A stretch of DNA of 64,000 nt, from positions 232,529,494 to 232,593,493 of the forward strand of contig NC_066584.1 in NCBI RefSeq assembly GCF_024323335.1. The letters are read 5' to 3'. A program made the position numbers and the translations under genes. The stretch's first letter is position 1, and every line of letters starts with the position of its first letter. Origin of the DNA: Lathyrus oleraceus. Taxonomy: Eukaryota; Streptophyta; Magnoliopsida; Fabales; Fabaceae. This document shows positions 21,991 to 33,020 of the stretch, piece by piece. The notes under the pieces were generated by a model that worked only from the letters and a program-made list of their open reading frames with translations, made no database searches and was not told where the DNA came from.

Positions 21991-23340
21991 TTCAAGGTAA
22001 AGTGGTACAACGAAGCTCAAGCTATAAGAATCCATCATTTGGATGACCCTGCCTATTGTGTAGCCATAGAGGTAGAAATGGATAATAAACCATGGTTTCA
22101 TGACATCAAATATTTTCTTCAGAAACAGGAATATCCTACGAATGCCTCAAGTAGGGATAAGAAGACACTTAGAAGATTGGCTTCCCAATTCCTCCTTAAC
22201 GGGGAGGTACTTTACAAGAGGAATCATGGCATGGTCTTACTCATATGCTTGGACATGTATGAGAAAGACATGCTTATCAAAGAAATTCATGAAGGATCCT
22301 TTGGCACTCACGCCAATGGGCATTCCATGGCTAAGAAAATTCTCCGAACAGGATATTACTGGTTGACTATGGAAACTGATTATTTCAAATACGTCAAAAA
22401 GTGTCACAAGTGCAAGATCTATGTGGATAAGGTACATGTTCCACCCACTCCCTTAAATGTTTTAACAGCTCCATGGTCGTTCTCCATGTGGGGTGTAGAC
22501 ATAATCGGGATGGTTGAGACTAAAGCTGCGAATGGACACCGATTCATTCTGGTTGCTATCAATTACTTCACCAAGTGGGTAGAAGCTGCTTCTTACACCA
22601 ATGTGACAAGACAAGTGGTCGCATGATTAATCAAGAAGGAGATCATTTTTTGATACGGGGTTCCTAACAAAATCATCAAAAATAATGGGTTGAATCTAAA
22701 TAACAAAGTGATGGATGAGCTACGTGAGAGTTTCAAAATTGAACACCATAACTCGTCACCCTATCGACCAAAGATGAACGACACAGTAGAAGTGGCCAAC
22801 AAGAATATCAAAAAGATCATCTAGAAGATGGTGAAAACCTATAAAGACTAGTATGAGATGCCCCATTTTGAACTACACGGCTACAGAACTTCCGTCCGCA
22901 CCTCAACAGGAGCAACACCTTTTTCTCTGGTATATATCACCAAAGTTGTACTCCCTGTTGAAGTCAAAATCCTTTCCTTGAGAGTCCTGATGGAGACCAA
23001 ATTAGACGAAGCAGAATGGGTACAAACTAGGTTCGATCAATTAAACCTCATAAAAGAGAAGCGTATGACGGCGGTATGTCACAAGCAACTATATCAACGA
23101 AGGCTCAAGAAAGCATTCAACAAGAAGGTTCGTCATTGATATTTCGAAGAAGGCGACCTAGTGCTCAGAAAAGTTCTACCCATCCATAAGGATCCCCGTG
23201 ACAAATGGACCCCGAACTACGAAGGACCATACATCGTAAAAATGGCCTTCTCTGGCGGAGCCTTGATTCTCACAACCATGGATGGAACGGAGTTACCACG
23301 ATCTATAAACTCCAACACAATCAAGAAACAATATGCCTAG
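21991..23340 (+). pseudogene. pol: Integrase remnant of element B
   Basis: The HHCC zinc domain is visible (HEGSFGTHANGHS to KYVKKCHKCKI, about 22288-22420), then the catalytic core: GVDIIGMVE carries the first Asp, but the second, which should be TDNG, reads KNNG (about 22675-22686), and the Glu region reads MNDTVEVANKN (about 22775-22805). The C-terminal domain is readable to GPYIVKMAFSGGALILTTMD and the stop at 23338. Stops at 22651, 22822, 22849 and 23137 interrupt it. Most are C-to-T or G-to-A changes relative to the young Ogre. Confidence 0.87.
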
Positions 23341-24936
23341 AAAAAGAGAATAAAAAGCTTGCTAAGTCGAAAACCCTAAAGGGAGACTTAGGCAAAAATT
23401 AGGGCGTCCTGGTGGATTGAAAACTTGAAAAGAGCAATCCAGGCAAAAATTAGGGACTTGTAAAAAAATTAAACCGATAAGTCAAAAACCTAAAAGGGCG
23501 ACTTAGGCCAAATAGGGCATATCATCTCGGTGGACTAAGACTCAAAAAGACTCAATAGGGACATGAATAAATCTGTTTTTTATTGCCATTTTTACATCTT
23601 CTTATACTTTCGGTAATCTCTCCTTACGGGAATTACTTCCTTATGTAATATTGCCCATTTACGGGCCGAATCTCAATTAATAAAATTTGATTTTTAAATC
23701 TCTTCCTTTGCCTTTCAATGTTTTCGCTTGATTATAAAATGTCAATTATTTAAGAATAATGCATTAGAACATTGGGCATAATAAAAAAGGATGTTAAGAG
23801 AAAACATATTTTACTTCGATTTTGAAAAGGTCAAAGGGATCATATTCTTCCAACATTGCTTCTCAAACAAAACATGAGGTCCATAAATCAACAATCACGA
23901 TCTAACCAACACAAAAGCTTCTCCCTTTTCAAAACCACATTGCACATTCCCGGATATCAAGAGCGTCATGGCCTGTTCCATGAACATATCAAAGTCTCAA
24001 GGGATTAGGGAGTCAAAATGTCACGAAAACACCGGTTCCCACAAAGTCATGCATCACATATACATATCATAAAAGATGCGTCAACCCAAAAAAAAACTAC
24101 ATCATACAGAACACATCAATTAAAAATATGCATTCTCATAAACATGCATGCATAATACATGGCATATGATTTGTGACCACTCTTAGAGGTTCAATCCCCA
24201 GTTATACTAATACATTTCCCCAAGCGGGAACACTTATTGGCCTTCCCCAGTAAGTAACACTCCCATAAGCACCTCTTTAATAAAGGACTTCCCCAGTAAA
24301 CTTAATAAGCCTTCAAGAGAATTTATCCAATAGTAGATCATCATAAATGATCGTTGCCAACTAGTGAGAAGGTCTTCACCTCTCACATCCCCGACTCACT
24401 AATCTACCCTACACGCGGGATACTTTCCATAAAGTACACCAGGGATAATATCGGGAGATCTTATCAGCAGTTTTGTATATAGGGAATTCATCATAGGGTT
24501 CTATCAAGGTTATCATAAGGTTCTATAAAGTATTTTTAGCAAGAGGTTTCACTAGGGGTTTTGTTAGAAAAAACTCATCGGGATTATATCAAGGTTTCCA
24601 TCACCAAAGGATTATATCAAGGTTTTTTTATCAAAGAATCCTACCAAAAGAGTTCTACCGGAGCTTTATCAAGGGGTTCAATCAGAATCTTATCAAGGGG
24701 TTTCGTTAGAATTTTATAGGGGTTTACCACAGGGTTTCATCAGGGTTTTATCATCAGGGGTTCCATCATAAGTTGGCTTGGAGGCCATCAGAGTGTCATG
24801 GATTGTCCAATCCTCGCTCATTCCCAGGGTCTACCAACTTCTTGATCAAAATTAGGGTTTCCTCTTTATATTTAACCATCTCCGCCTAGAGAAGATGAAG
24901 GCTCGTCGTCATCATCATCTCAGTTTGGAGCTGATT
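23341..24936 (+). other. 3' untranslated region of element B
   Basis: About 1.6 kb without a gene. The first 200 bases repeat a gggcgacttaggcaaaaatt-type motif, also seen after pol in the young Ogre (50290-50450). From 24180 come ccccagtaa-type repeats, and from 24470 to 24780 a low-complexity run of variants of ttatcaaggttttatcaggg. Repetitive 3' UTRs are known for Tat/Ogre elements. Confidence 0.75.
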
Positions 24937-24949
24937 AAATAGGGGCAGC
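24937..24949 (+). other. Polypurine tract of element B
   Basis: AAATAGGGGCAGC directly precedes the 3' LTR and is nearly identical to the tract of the young Ogre (AAATAGGGGCATC, 54589-54601). Confidence 0.8.
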
Positions 24950-26955
24950 TGTTGTACCCCAAATTTTGACCACCATATTCGTCCTTACTACTAACTTAGG
25001 ATGCAAGTCACTAACATATTCAGATTCCTATACAGGTCATTTGGTCAACTCCAATGACCTGAAAAGTCAAAGGAGGACCATTTTGACTTTTCCAAACCCT
25101 AATATAATCCTGATTAATTGCTAATTTTTGTTAGTTATTAGATTAATTAGGCCATCATTATCAAGTGAGTTAGATAGTGATTAATAAAATTAGTTGGTTT
25201 TTGATTAATTTATGATATTAAGTTGAGGTTATTAGTAATTAGGTTAATTAGATTGATAAAATATTGACTAATGCTATTGATTAAGTAATTCAATATTTGA
25301 TTAATTTATAATTATTTATTTGGATTAATAGATATTAGATTAGATTTAATTAAGTGATTAAATTAGGTTAGATTAGTCTATGCTAATAATTTAATTAGGG
25401 TAATGTTTGTTAAGATATCGTTGTTTTGTTTTGTTCGAGACTAATCCAGACCCTATTCCAATGGGGTCAAACAAAGAACCCAAGCCCATTATCTAGTTGG
25501 ATCGAGCATGATTCAAAATCCACCATCCAAATCGGGTCAAACCCATGACCCAGACCTATCCCCATCATCTGAACCGGGTTATATGCGACCCAAGTTGATC
25601 CCCCAACCTCCCCATTAGCCCCAGTTCAAGAAAACCTAATTCACGTGATTAGAAAACAAAAACGGATCAAAATAAGCAATCAAATATTCCCAATTTCATT
25701 TCAATATACATCCAAATGGTGATTTAAAAGAGATTTTGGACCAGATACATTGCAATTACAAATATGAAATCTATTTCCAAACAAAATCAAAACTTAATTA
25801 GAATTACAATTTGAATCTGATACAAATCAAATTCTAAAATTCCTAAACAAAATCAATCAAATTAAATTCTAAACCTAAAAAACTAATCTATAATAACCTA
25901 AGTCTAAGATTGAATTGGAGGGAGAAAACCCTAGAATCGGTAGTAGCAGCAACAATCCCCAACCTTCACCAAAAGTTCAGAAACTCAGTCGATTAAGGTT
26001 GACATCAAACCTTAATTATACTCGAACCTAACCTCTGCCATTTCAATCCATTGATACCTCCCACCAGAATAAAGAAAAGAGATCAGAAGAGAAAGAAAGA
26101 AATAAAGGATTGGGAGTGGAATAAATAAATAAAATTACCTTTTAAATCGGAATAATCCTCGATTTTGTAGGTTGGATCTTTGACCCCTTCATTGAATTAC
26201 TCCCAAATCTTTACTTTGTAAAATGCTTTCAATCTTTGTTTGATATTTTTCAAATGATTGTTTTAGATATATGGTAATGTATGTTTGATTTCGGTTAAGG
26301 GTTAAGGAAGGTGATTTGTTATAGTTGAGGTTGGATTCACGATGCATGGTTCATAAGGGTTCGATCTGGGAAAGTTGGGTTGTTTCTGGAAAAGTGTTAG
26401 GGTTATGGTTCATAGCCATGAAGTTAGGGTTCATATGAGAACCCTAGGGTTCATCTAGGAAACCCAGATATTGAGGATTGGGGGGAGGGGGGGGGGTGTT
26501 ATGGGAAATTTGATGAACATTTGAAGATCTCGGTTGAAGATCAACCAGAATCCGAGGAAAGAAGAATTTGTGGGGCGGAGAAGGGGTGGTCGGAAGAAGA
26601 GGTTAGAGAGAAGTAGATAGAGCAGAAGGCATGAGAGATAAAGAGAGATAAAAAATGAAAGAAATTTAAGGAAGGTTGGTTTAATATACTTCCTCTGTGA
26701 TCCCTCAGATGAAGGACATGTGGCCTTCTCCAGAGCCCTAGATCAGTTGACTACCTCAGTGAACTGATCATTCCATATACACGATCATATTGTGCACCCT
26801 CCATTGACCCCGTATCTCAATCATTTATGATGGATACTCTGATCAGTAATCAAGGTCAAGGGATGTGATTCTGTTTCATCAGATCCATTTGATCCTGATC
26901 AGGAGGTTCAGAGAGAGTCATCCATTGACTCTCACCCTCCGTAGACCCTCCCAAG
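24950..26955 (+). repeat. 3' LTR of element B, cut by the insertion of element E
   Basis: It starts TGTTGTACCCCAAATTTTGA and stays homologous to the 5' LTR from about 25378 on. It contains about 360 bases (26164-26530) that the 5' LTR lacks at 2305-2310. It stops at ccctcccaag (26955), where element E begins; the 5' LTR continues past the same point (2738) for another 1170 bases. The remainder should lie right of the window. Confidence 0.85.
26164..26530. repeat. Segment present only in the 3' LTR of element B
   Basis: The flanks aataatccycgatt and cggttgaagatcaacc are adjacent in the 5' LTR (about 2296-2330) but separated here. The segment has several agggttcat repeats and a long G tract at 26478-26497. 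I do not recognise it as a known element; I see no clear terminal repeats. Confidence 0.65.
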
Positions 26956-28972
26956 TGTAACACCCCGATAAAATAAGATAATTATTTAATTTAAGTTAAT
27001 AATATATTTATTAATTTAATTAAATAATTGGAATATTATTATTGGAATTATTATTATTGGGTTATTATTTTATTGGAATAGAAGTTGGAATTTAGAAAAG
27101 GTCCCCTTCAGTAAAAAGGTTTATTTTTCACGTGAAAAGGAAAAAGGGGCAGAAAAGTGGAAAAAGGGCAAAAGAAAACCAGAGAACAAGGGTTGGAGAG
27201 AGGAAGAGCTTGAAGCTGCAGGATTTGCCGGATTAACTCAGGTAAGGGGGGTTTATCGTCGATTAATGGGTATTATGGGATAATATGTAATGGGTAGTGA
27301 TAGACTATTGATTTGTCCCTGATTAGAATGATGCATGATGAAATTGTGAAATATTGGATGAACGAAAATTGGATTATAATTGAAGGGAATTCGTAGGAAT
27401 TAGATGTAAAATGTTAGCATTTATGAAATCGAATAGGGTATGATTCGTGTTAGATGATATGAACGATTATTGTGTAAAATTGGACTGTGGAAGGTTGGAA
27501 TTGGGGGAATCTCGTAGCAGAGAAAACCCATTGCAGATCTGGAAATCTGGTTTCTGGTCATACGCGTATGGCACTAGGCAATACGCGTATGAGATGGTCT
27601 GGTACGCGTATGGCACTAGGCATTACGCGTATGGATGAGGAAGATGATGTTTTGAACGTAGTTTGGTCTCTGTTGGTACGCGTATGGGGAAGTAATACGC
27701 GTAGCATACGCGTATGAGATGGTGTTACGCGTATGGGATTTGGCTGAGAAATGGGCCATACGCGTATGGGACTAGGCAGTACGCGTATGGGCAGGATTGT
27801 GATTTTTCTGTGCTATTGTTGTGCAGTTTTTGGTTGTTCAGCTGAGTAATGTGATTTAGCTGATGTACGATATATTAGGGATCATTTCCCGTTGTTTTGA
27901 GTAGTATAGGTATTAGTAGAGTGTGCTAATACTGTGGTTGTTCCTTGGCATGATCTGATATGCTTATGTGATAAAATATTGATGAAGTGTGATGGTATGC
28001 ATGATCTTGTGAATGTATCAGTTATGTGTGCATTTGTGAATAGACTGTTTTATGGCTTAGAGTGTGAGCATATGTCTATTCTTGAATTGTGGTTGATGTT
28101 TTAGCATTGCTAGGTGATTAGCATGCATATTGTGGCCTTTATGGTGGTAGCTAATTCCCATGGTGAGGAATTAGTGAGTTAGTCATTTTGGACTGTTGTT
28201 GATGTTTGCATGCTAGGTGAATTAGCGTGCATAGCATGGCCCTTGGGGTGGTAGCTAATTCCCATGGTGAGGAATTAGTGAGTGAGTCACTAAGTCTCAA
28301 ATGAGTGGGACTAGTGGGCTTGGTAGCCGTGCCTGGATTTGGACGGTGAGGTGAACTATATGTTCACAAATAGTCGGTACCGCATGCATGGAGTCTCATT
28401 GCATAATATGTGTATGGCGTATAATATGAATGGATGTATTCCAATATTATACGTGTGTTTGTGTTGATATTGAGTATGAGCATGAATTGTATTGGTATTG
28501 AGTATGATATTTGAATTGATGTGCCGTTACCGAATGTGTGATGTGATTAGGGTGATTAATGTGTTAAATTACTTAACATGACATGATATTTTATAATGCT
28601 CATTATATGATTGAGGAACTCACCCTTACAACTATTTTTCAGGTAACGAGCAGTGATTGAGTAGAAGCTAGTGCTTGGAGTCTAGTGTAGTCTCCTTAGT
28701 GGGTCATGCTCTGATAGATGTAACATCGGGATGGGATGTTTTACCTTGTTGAATAATTTTACATGTAATGTGTTACATGTTCCGCATGATTGATTTGATT
28801 TCTATCCGCTTGCGTACTATGCAAACGTTTTATTTGATAAATAAATGAGCATCACAATCTACCTTGATGAATGGTGTGAAGTGTTCGTGTGACACCCGTA
28901 ACTGCATAATTACTCTGATTTATATGTTGCTGTTGTAATTAAATATTTGGGGTATTTTAGAAGGGTGTTACA
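26956..28972 (+). repeat. 5' LTR of element E
   Basis: 2017 bp with a perfect 10-bp terminal inverted repeat. Internal features: ten TACGCGTA palindromes (27561-27787), and a ~105-bp tandem duplication (28093-28290) each copy of which holds a CTAATTCC/GGAATTAG hairpin. The small frames at 27447-27717 run through the palindrome cluster and are not genes. Confidence 0.93.
27561..27787. repeat. Cluster of ten TACGCGTA palindromes in the LTR of element E
   Basis: Copies start at 27561, 27582, 27603, 27624, 27677, 27696, 27707, 27726, 27759 and 27780. The first four are exactly 21 bp apart, as are the last two. The core ACGCGT fits the CGCG-box consensus known to bind plant CAMTA factors (inference of function). 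The second LTR has the same cluster from 63112. Confidence 0.9.
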
Positions 28973-28976
28973 TTAG

Positions 28977-28990
28977 TGGTATCAGAGCAT
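28977..28990 (+). other. Primer binding site of element E
   Basis: TGGTATCAGAGCAT begins four bases after the LTR and matches the complement of the initiator tRNA-Met 3' end. Confidence 0.88.
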
Positions 28991-29096
28991 AGTCGGTCGA
29001 GTCGAGTCGTAATTATTCAGTTTCCCTGTACGGGATAGGTGTTGTGTAACCCTATCAGTACTTATTGTTTTAGCTTGTTGGGTTTTCAGAATAGAG

Positions 29097-32000
29097 ATGG
29101 CTGGAAGAGGTAGAGACGATGCTGCGATTGCTGAGGCTCTGGGTATGCTAGCTGGAGTACTTGGAGGAAATCCGAATGTTGTGGGACTGGGAGCTGCTCG
29201 TCAACTGAGTGAGTTCCAGAAGAACAATCCTCCAATGTTCAAGGGAGCATACGATCCAGATGGTGCTCAGAAGTGGTTGAAGGAGATCGAGAGAATCTTC
29301 CGAGTGACTGAGTGTGCCGATAACCAGAAGGTCAGGTTCGGTACGCATATGCTGTCAGAAGAAGCAGATGATTGGTGGGTTGCTACCCGCACTGAGTTGG
29401 AAGCTGCTGGGAATACTGAGATCACTTGGGCGGTGTTCAGAGAGAGATTCCTGAGGAAGTATTTTCCAGAGGATGTTAGAGGAAAGAAAGAGATAGAGTT
29501 CTTGGAATTGAAGCAGGGAAACCGGTCTGTTACTGAGTATGCTGCTAAGTTCACAGAGCTGTCGAAGTATTACACTCCCTATAACGAGGCTACTGGGGAA
29601 TTTTCGAAATGTGTGAAGTTTGAGAACGGGTTACGTCCCGAGATCAAGCAGGCTATTGGGTATCAGCGGATTAGGGTGTTTTCTGATTTGGTTGACTGTT
29701 GCAGGATTTTTGAACAGGATACCAAAGCCAGAGCGGAGAGCTATCAGCAGAGGGTTGATAGGAAAGGTAAGAATCAGAATGATCGTGGGAAACCGTATGC
29801 AGCTGGCAAAGGTTTCCAGAGACAAAGTGGGATGAAGAGGCCTAGTGGGGGAGACTCCAGTGCCCCTGCTAAATGTTTCAGATGTGGTCAGGCTGGACAT
29901 CGTATCCATGAGTGTACCAGTAATGAGAAGAAGTGTTTTAAGTGTGGCAAGGGTGGTCACTTGGCTGCAGATTGCCGGTTGAAGACTGTGACTTGTTTCA
30001 ACTGTGGAGAAGTGGGTCATATCAGTCCACAATGTCCTAAGCCGAAGAAAGAGAACCAGTCGGGAGGCAAGGTCTTTGCTTTATCGGGTTCTGAGACTTC
30101 TGCAGATGATCGTTTGATCCGAGGTACGTGTTATATTAATGGCTTTCCTCTTGTAGCTATTATTGACACAGGTGCGACTCATTCCTTTATATCTTTGGAT
30201 TGTGTTGTGAAACTTAAGTTAGAGATATCTGAGATGCATGGAAGTATGGTGATTGATACTCCTGCGAAGGGTTCAGTGACTACTACTTCAGTTTGTTTGA
30301 ATTGTCCTTTGAGTATTTTTGGTAGAGACTTTGGGATGGACCTAGTGTGTCTTCCACTAGTACAGATTGATGTTATTCTGGGTATGAACTGGTTGGTGTT
30401 TAACCGAGTCTATATCAATTGTTTTGATAAGACTGTGATTTTTCCTGAGATTGAGGAAGGAAAGAGTTTGTTTCTATCAGCGAGGCAGGTGAATGAGGCG
30501 GTAGCAGATGGGGCAGAGTTGTTTATGCTATTAGCGACTTTGGAGGCTAAAGATAAACTGGTGATTTGCGATCTAGCCGTGGTGTGTGATTTTCCTGATG
30601 TGTTTCCTGAAGAAGTGAATGAATTACCGCCAGAGCGTGAAGTTGAGTTCTCGATTGATTTGGTACCTGGTACTAGGCCGGTGTCGATGGCTCCGTACCG
30701 TATGTCTGCTGTTGAGTTAACTGAATTGAAGAGTCAGTTGGAAGATCTGTTGGATAAGAAATTTATTCGTCCGAGTGTGTCGCCGTGGGGTGCACCAGTG
30801 TTGTTGGTTAAGAAGAAAGAAGGTACTATGAGGTTGTGTGTGGACTACAGGCAACTGAATAAAGTGACGATCAAGAATCGGTATCCTTTGCCGAGGATTG
30901 ATGATTTGATGGATCAGTTGGTTGGTGCGAGTGTGTTCAGCAAAATAGATTTGAGATCTGGGTATCATCAGATACGTGTGAAAACTGAGGATATTCAGAA
31001 GACTGCTTTCAGAACAAGGTATGGACATTATGAGTATTCTGTAATGCCTTTTGGTGTGACTAATGCGCCTGGAGTATTTATGGAATATATGAATAGGATT
31101 TTCCATCCGTACCTAGACAAGTTTATTGTGGTGTTTATTGACGATATTTTGGTGTATTCGAAATCTGAGGAGGAGCATGCTGAACATTTGAGAGTGGTTT
31201 TGGGAGTTCTACGAGAAAAGAAGTTATTTGCTAAACTGTCAAAGTGTGAATTTTGGTTAGAAGAGGTTAGTTTTCTTGGTCATGTGATTTCCAGAGGTGG
31301 TGTTGCTGTTGATCCTTCTAAGATAGAAGCGGTATCTAAGTGGGAAGCTCCGAAGTCAGTTTCTGAGATAAGGAGTTTTCTTGGTTTGGCTGGTTATTAT
31401 AGGAAATTCATTGAGGGATTTGCTAAGTTGGCGTTACCGTTGACGATGTTAACTAGAAAGGGGCAAGCGTTTGTTTGGGACTCAAAATGTGAAGAAGGTT
31501 TCCAAGAGTTAAAGAGAAGGTTAACTACTGCTCCTATTCTGATATTACCGAGTCCGTCAGAACTATTTGAGGTTTTCTGTGATGCGTCATTGTTGGGTTT
31601 AGGTGGTGTGTTGATGCAGAATAAGCAGGTAATAGCTTATGCTTCGAGACAACTGAGGGTTCATGAGAGGAACTATCCGACACACGATTTAGAGTTGGCA
31701 GCTGTGGTATTTGTTCTGAAGTTATGGAGGCATTACTTGTACGGGTCAAGATTTGAGGTTTTCAGTGACCATAAGAGTTTAAAGTATTTGTTTGATCAGA
31801 AAGAGCTGAATATGAGACAGAGGAGATGGTTAGAGTTTCTGAAGGATTATGACTTTGGTTTGAATTACCATCCGGGTAAAGCAAACGTAGTGGCTGATGC
31901 ATTGAGTCGGAAATCATTGCATATGTCTATGTTAATGGTTAAGGAATTGGATTTAATTGAGCAGTTTAGAGACTTGAGTTTGGTGTATGAGAGTACTCAC

Positions 32001-33020
32001 AATAGTGTTAAATTGGGAATGTTGAAGTTAACGAGTGGTATTCTGGATGAGATTAGAGAGGGTCAGAAATCCGATGTGCTTTTGGTTGATAAGTTGACTC
32101 TAGTGAATCAAGGTCAAGGTGGTGAATTCAGAGTTGATGAGAATGGTGTTTTGAAATTTGGTAATCGGGTGTGTATTCCGAATGTTACCGAACTTAAGAA
32201 GAGTATTCTTGAGGAAGGACACCGTAGTGGTCTGAGTATTCATCCTGGGGCTACGAAGATGTATCATGATTTGAAAAAGTTATTTTGGTGGCCGGGAATG
32301 AAAAGAGAAATTGCGAGTTTTGTTTATTCTTGTTTGACTTGTCAGAAGTCAAAGATTGAGCATCAGAAGCCGTCTGGGCTAATGCAACCGTTGGCTATTC
32401 CAGAGTGGAAGTGGGATAGTATCAGTATGGATTTTGTTTCTGGTTTACCGAGGACAAGTAAGAATTTTGAAGCTATTTGGGTGATTGTTGACAGATTGAC
32501 AAAGTCGGCTCATTTTATTCCGATCAGAATGGATTATCCGTTAGAGAGATTAGCTGAGTTGTATATTGAGAAGATTGTAAGTTTGCATGGTATTCCGTCG
32601 AGTATTGTTTCGGACAGAGATCCTAGATTTACATCTAAGTTCTGGGAAGGTTTGCAGAAGGCTTTGGGAACTAAGCTGAGATTGAGCTCTGCATATCATC
32701 CGCAGACTGATGGTCAGACTGAGAGGACGATTCAGTCACTAGAGGATCTTTTAAGGGCTTGTGTTTTGGAAAAAGGAGGTGCTTGGGATTGTTATTTACC
32801 TTTGATTGAGTTTACCTACAACAATAGTTTTCATTCGAGCATTGGTATGGCACCGTTTGAAGCTTTGTATGGTAGGAGATGTCGGACACCTTTATGTTGG
32901 TATGAGTCCGGTGAGAGTGCTGTGGTTGGACCGGAGATTGTTCAACAGACTACGGAAAAGATTAAGATGATTCAGGAGAAGATGAGGATTGCTCAGAGTC
33001 GTCAGAAGAGTTATCACGAC
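29097..33020 (+). CDS. gag-pol: Gag-Pol polyprotein of element E, residues 1-1308 (interrupted)
   Basis: An uninterrupted frame of 1308 codons before the Ogre insertion. Order: gag domain (about 45-200), three CCHC zinc knuckles (C260-C273, C280-C293, C300-C313), aspartic protease with DTGA at 357-360, RT with IDLRSGYHQ (Asp618) and IDDIL (Asp682, Asp683), RNase H with Asp829, Glu866, Asp891 and Asp934, integrase with His1042, His1049, Cys1079, Cys1082 and the DDE triad Asp1112, Asp1173, Glu1209 (35 residues between the last two). All catalytic residues are present. The ATG at 29097 is 124 bp after the LTR. The frame runs on for 31 codons into the inserted LTR before a stop at 33114. The product makes all enzymes for reverse transcription and integration in cytoplasmic particles and nucleus; here it lacks its C-terminus. 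Confidence 0.95.
33016..33020 (+). repeat. Target site duplication, left copy (acgac)
   Basis: acgac at 33016-33020 recurs at 62013-62017; removing one copy and the insert restores the reading frame of element E. Confidence 0.95.

Larger units (their letters stand above)
1572..26955 (+). mobile_element. Old degenerate Tat/Ogre-like Ty3/gypsy element (element B), carrying nested insertions
   Basis: The order is LTR, tRNA-Arg-like PBS, gag, protease, intron, RT, RNase H, second RNase H, integrase, long 3' UTR, PPT, LTR, which is the Tat/Ogre arrangement. Its protein remnants are clearly related to those of the young Ogre at 33021-62012, with matching motifs throughout. It is dead: many stops and frameshifts, and key catalytic residues of protease, RT and integrase are replaced. 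It is interrupted by the reverse-orientation LTR at 8484-19982, and its 3' LTR is cut at 26955 by the chromodomain element. The extra ORF1 found in the young Ogre is missing, since only about 0.9 kb separates PBS and gag. Confidence 0.9.

Noticed and set aside
27447..27717. Small overlapping frames with repeated YAYGTR and TRMALG words
   Set aside because: They are two frames of the palindrome cluster in the LTR and recur at 62998-63268 only because the LTRs are identical.
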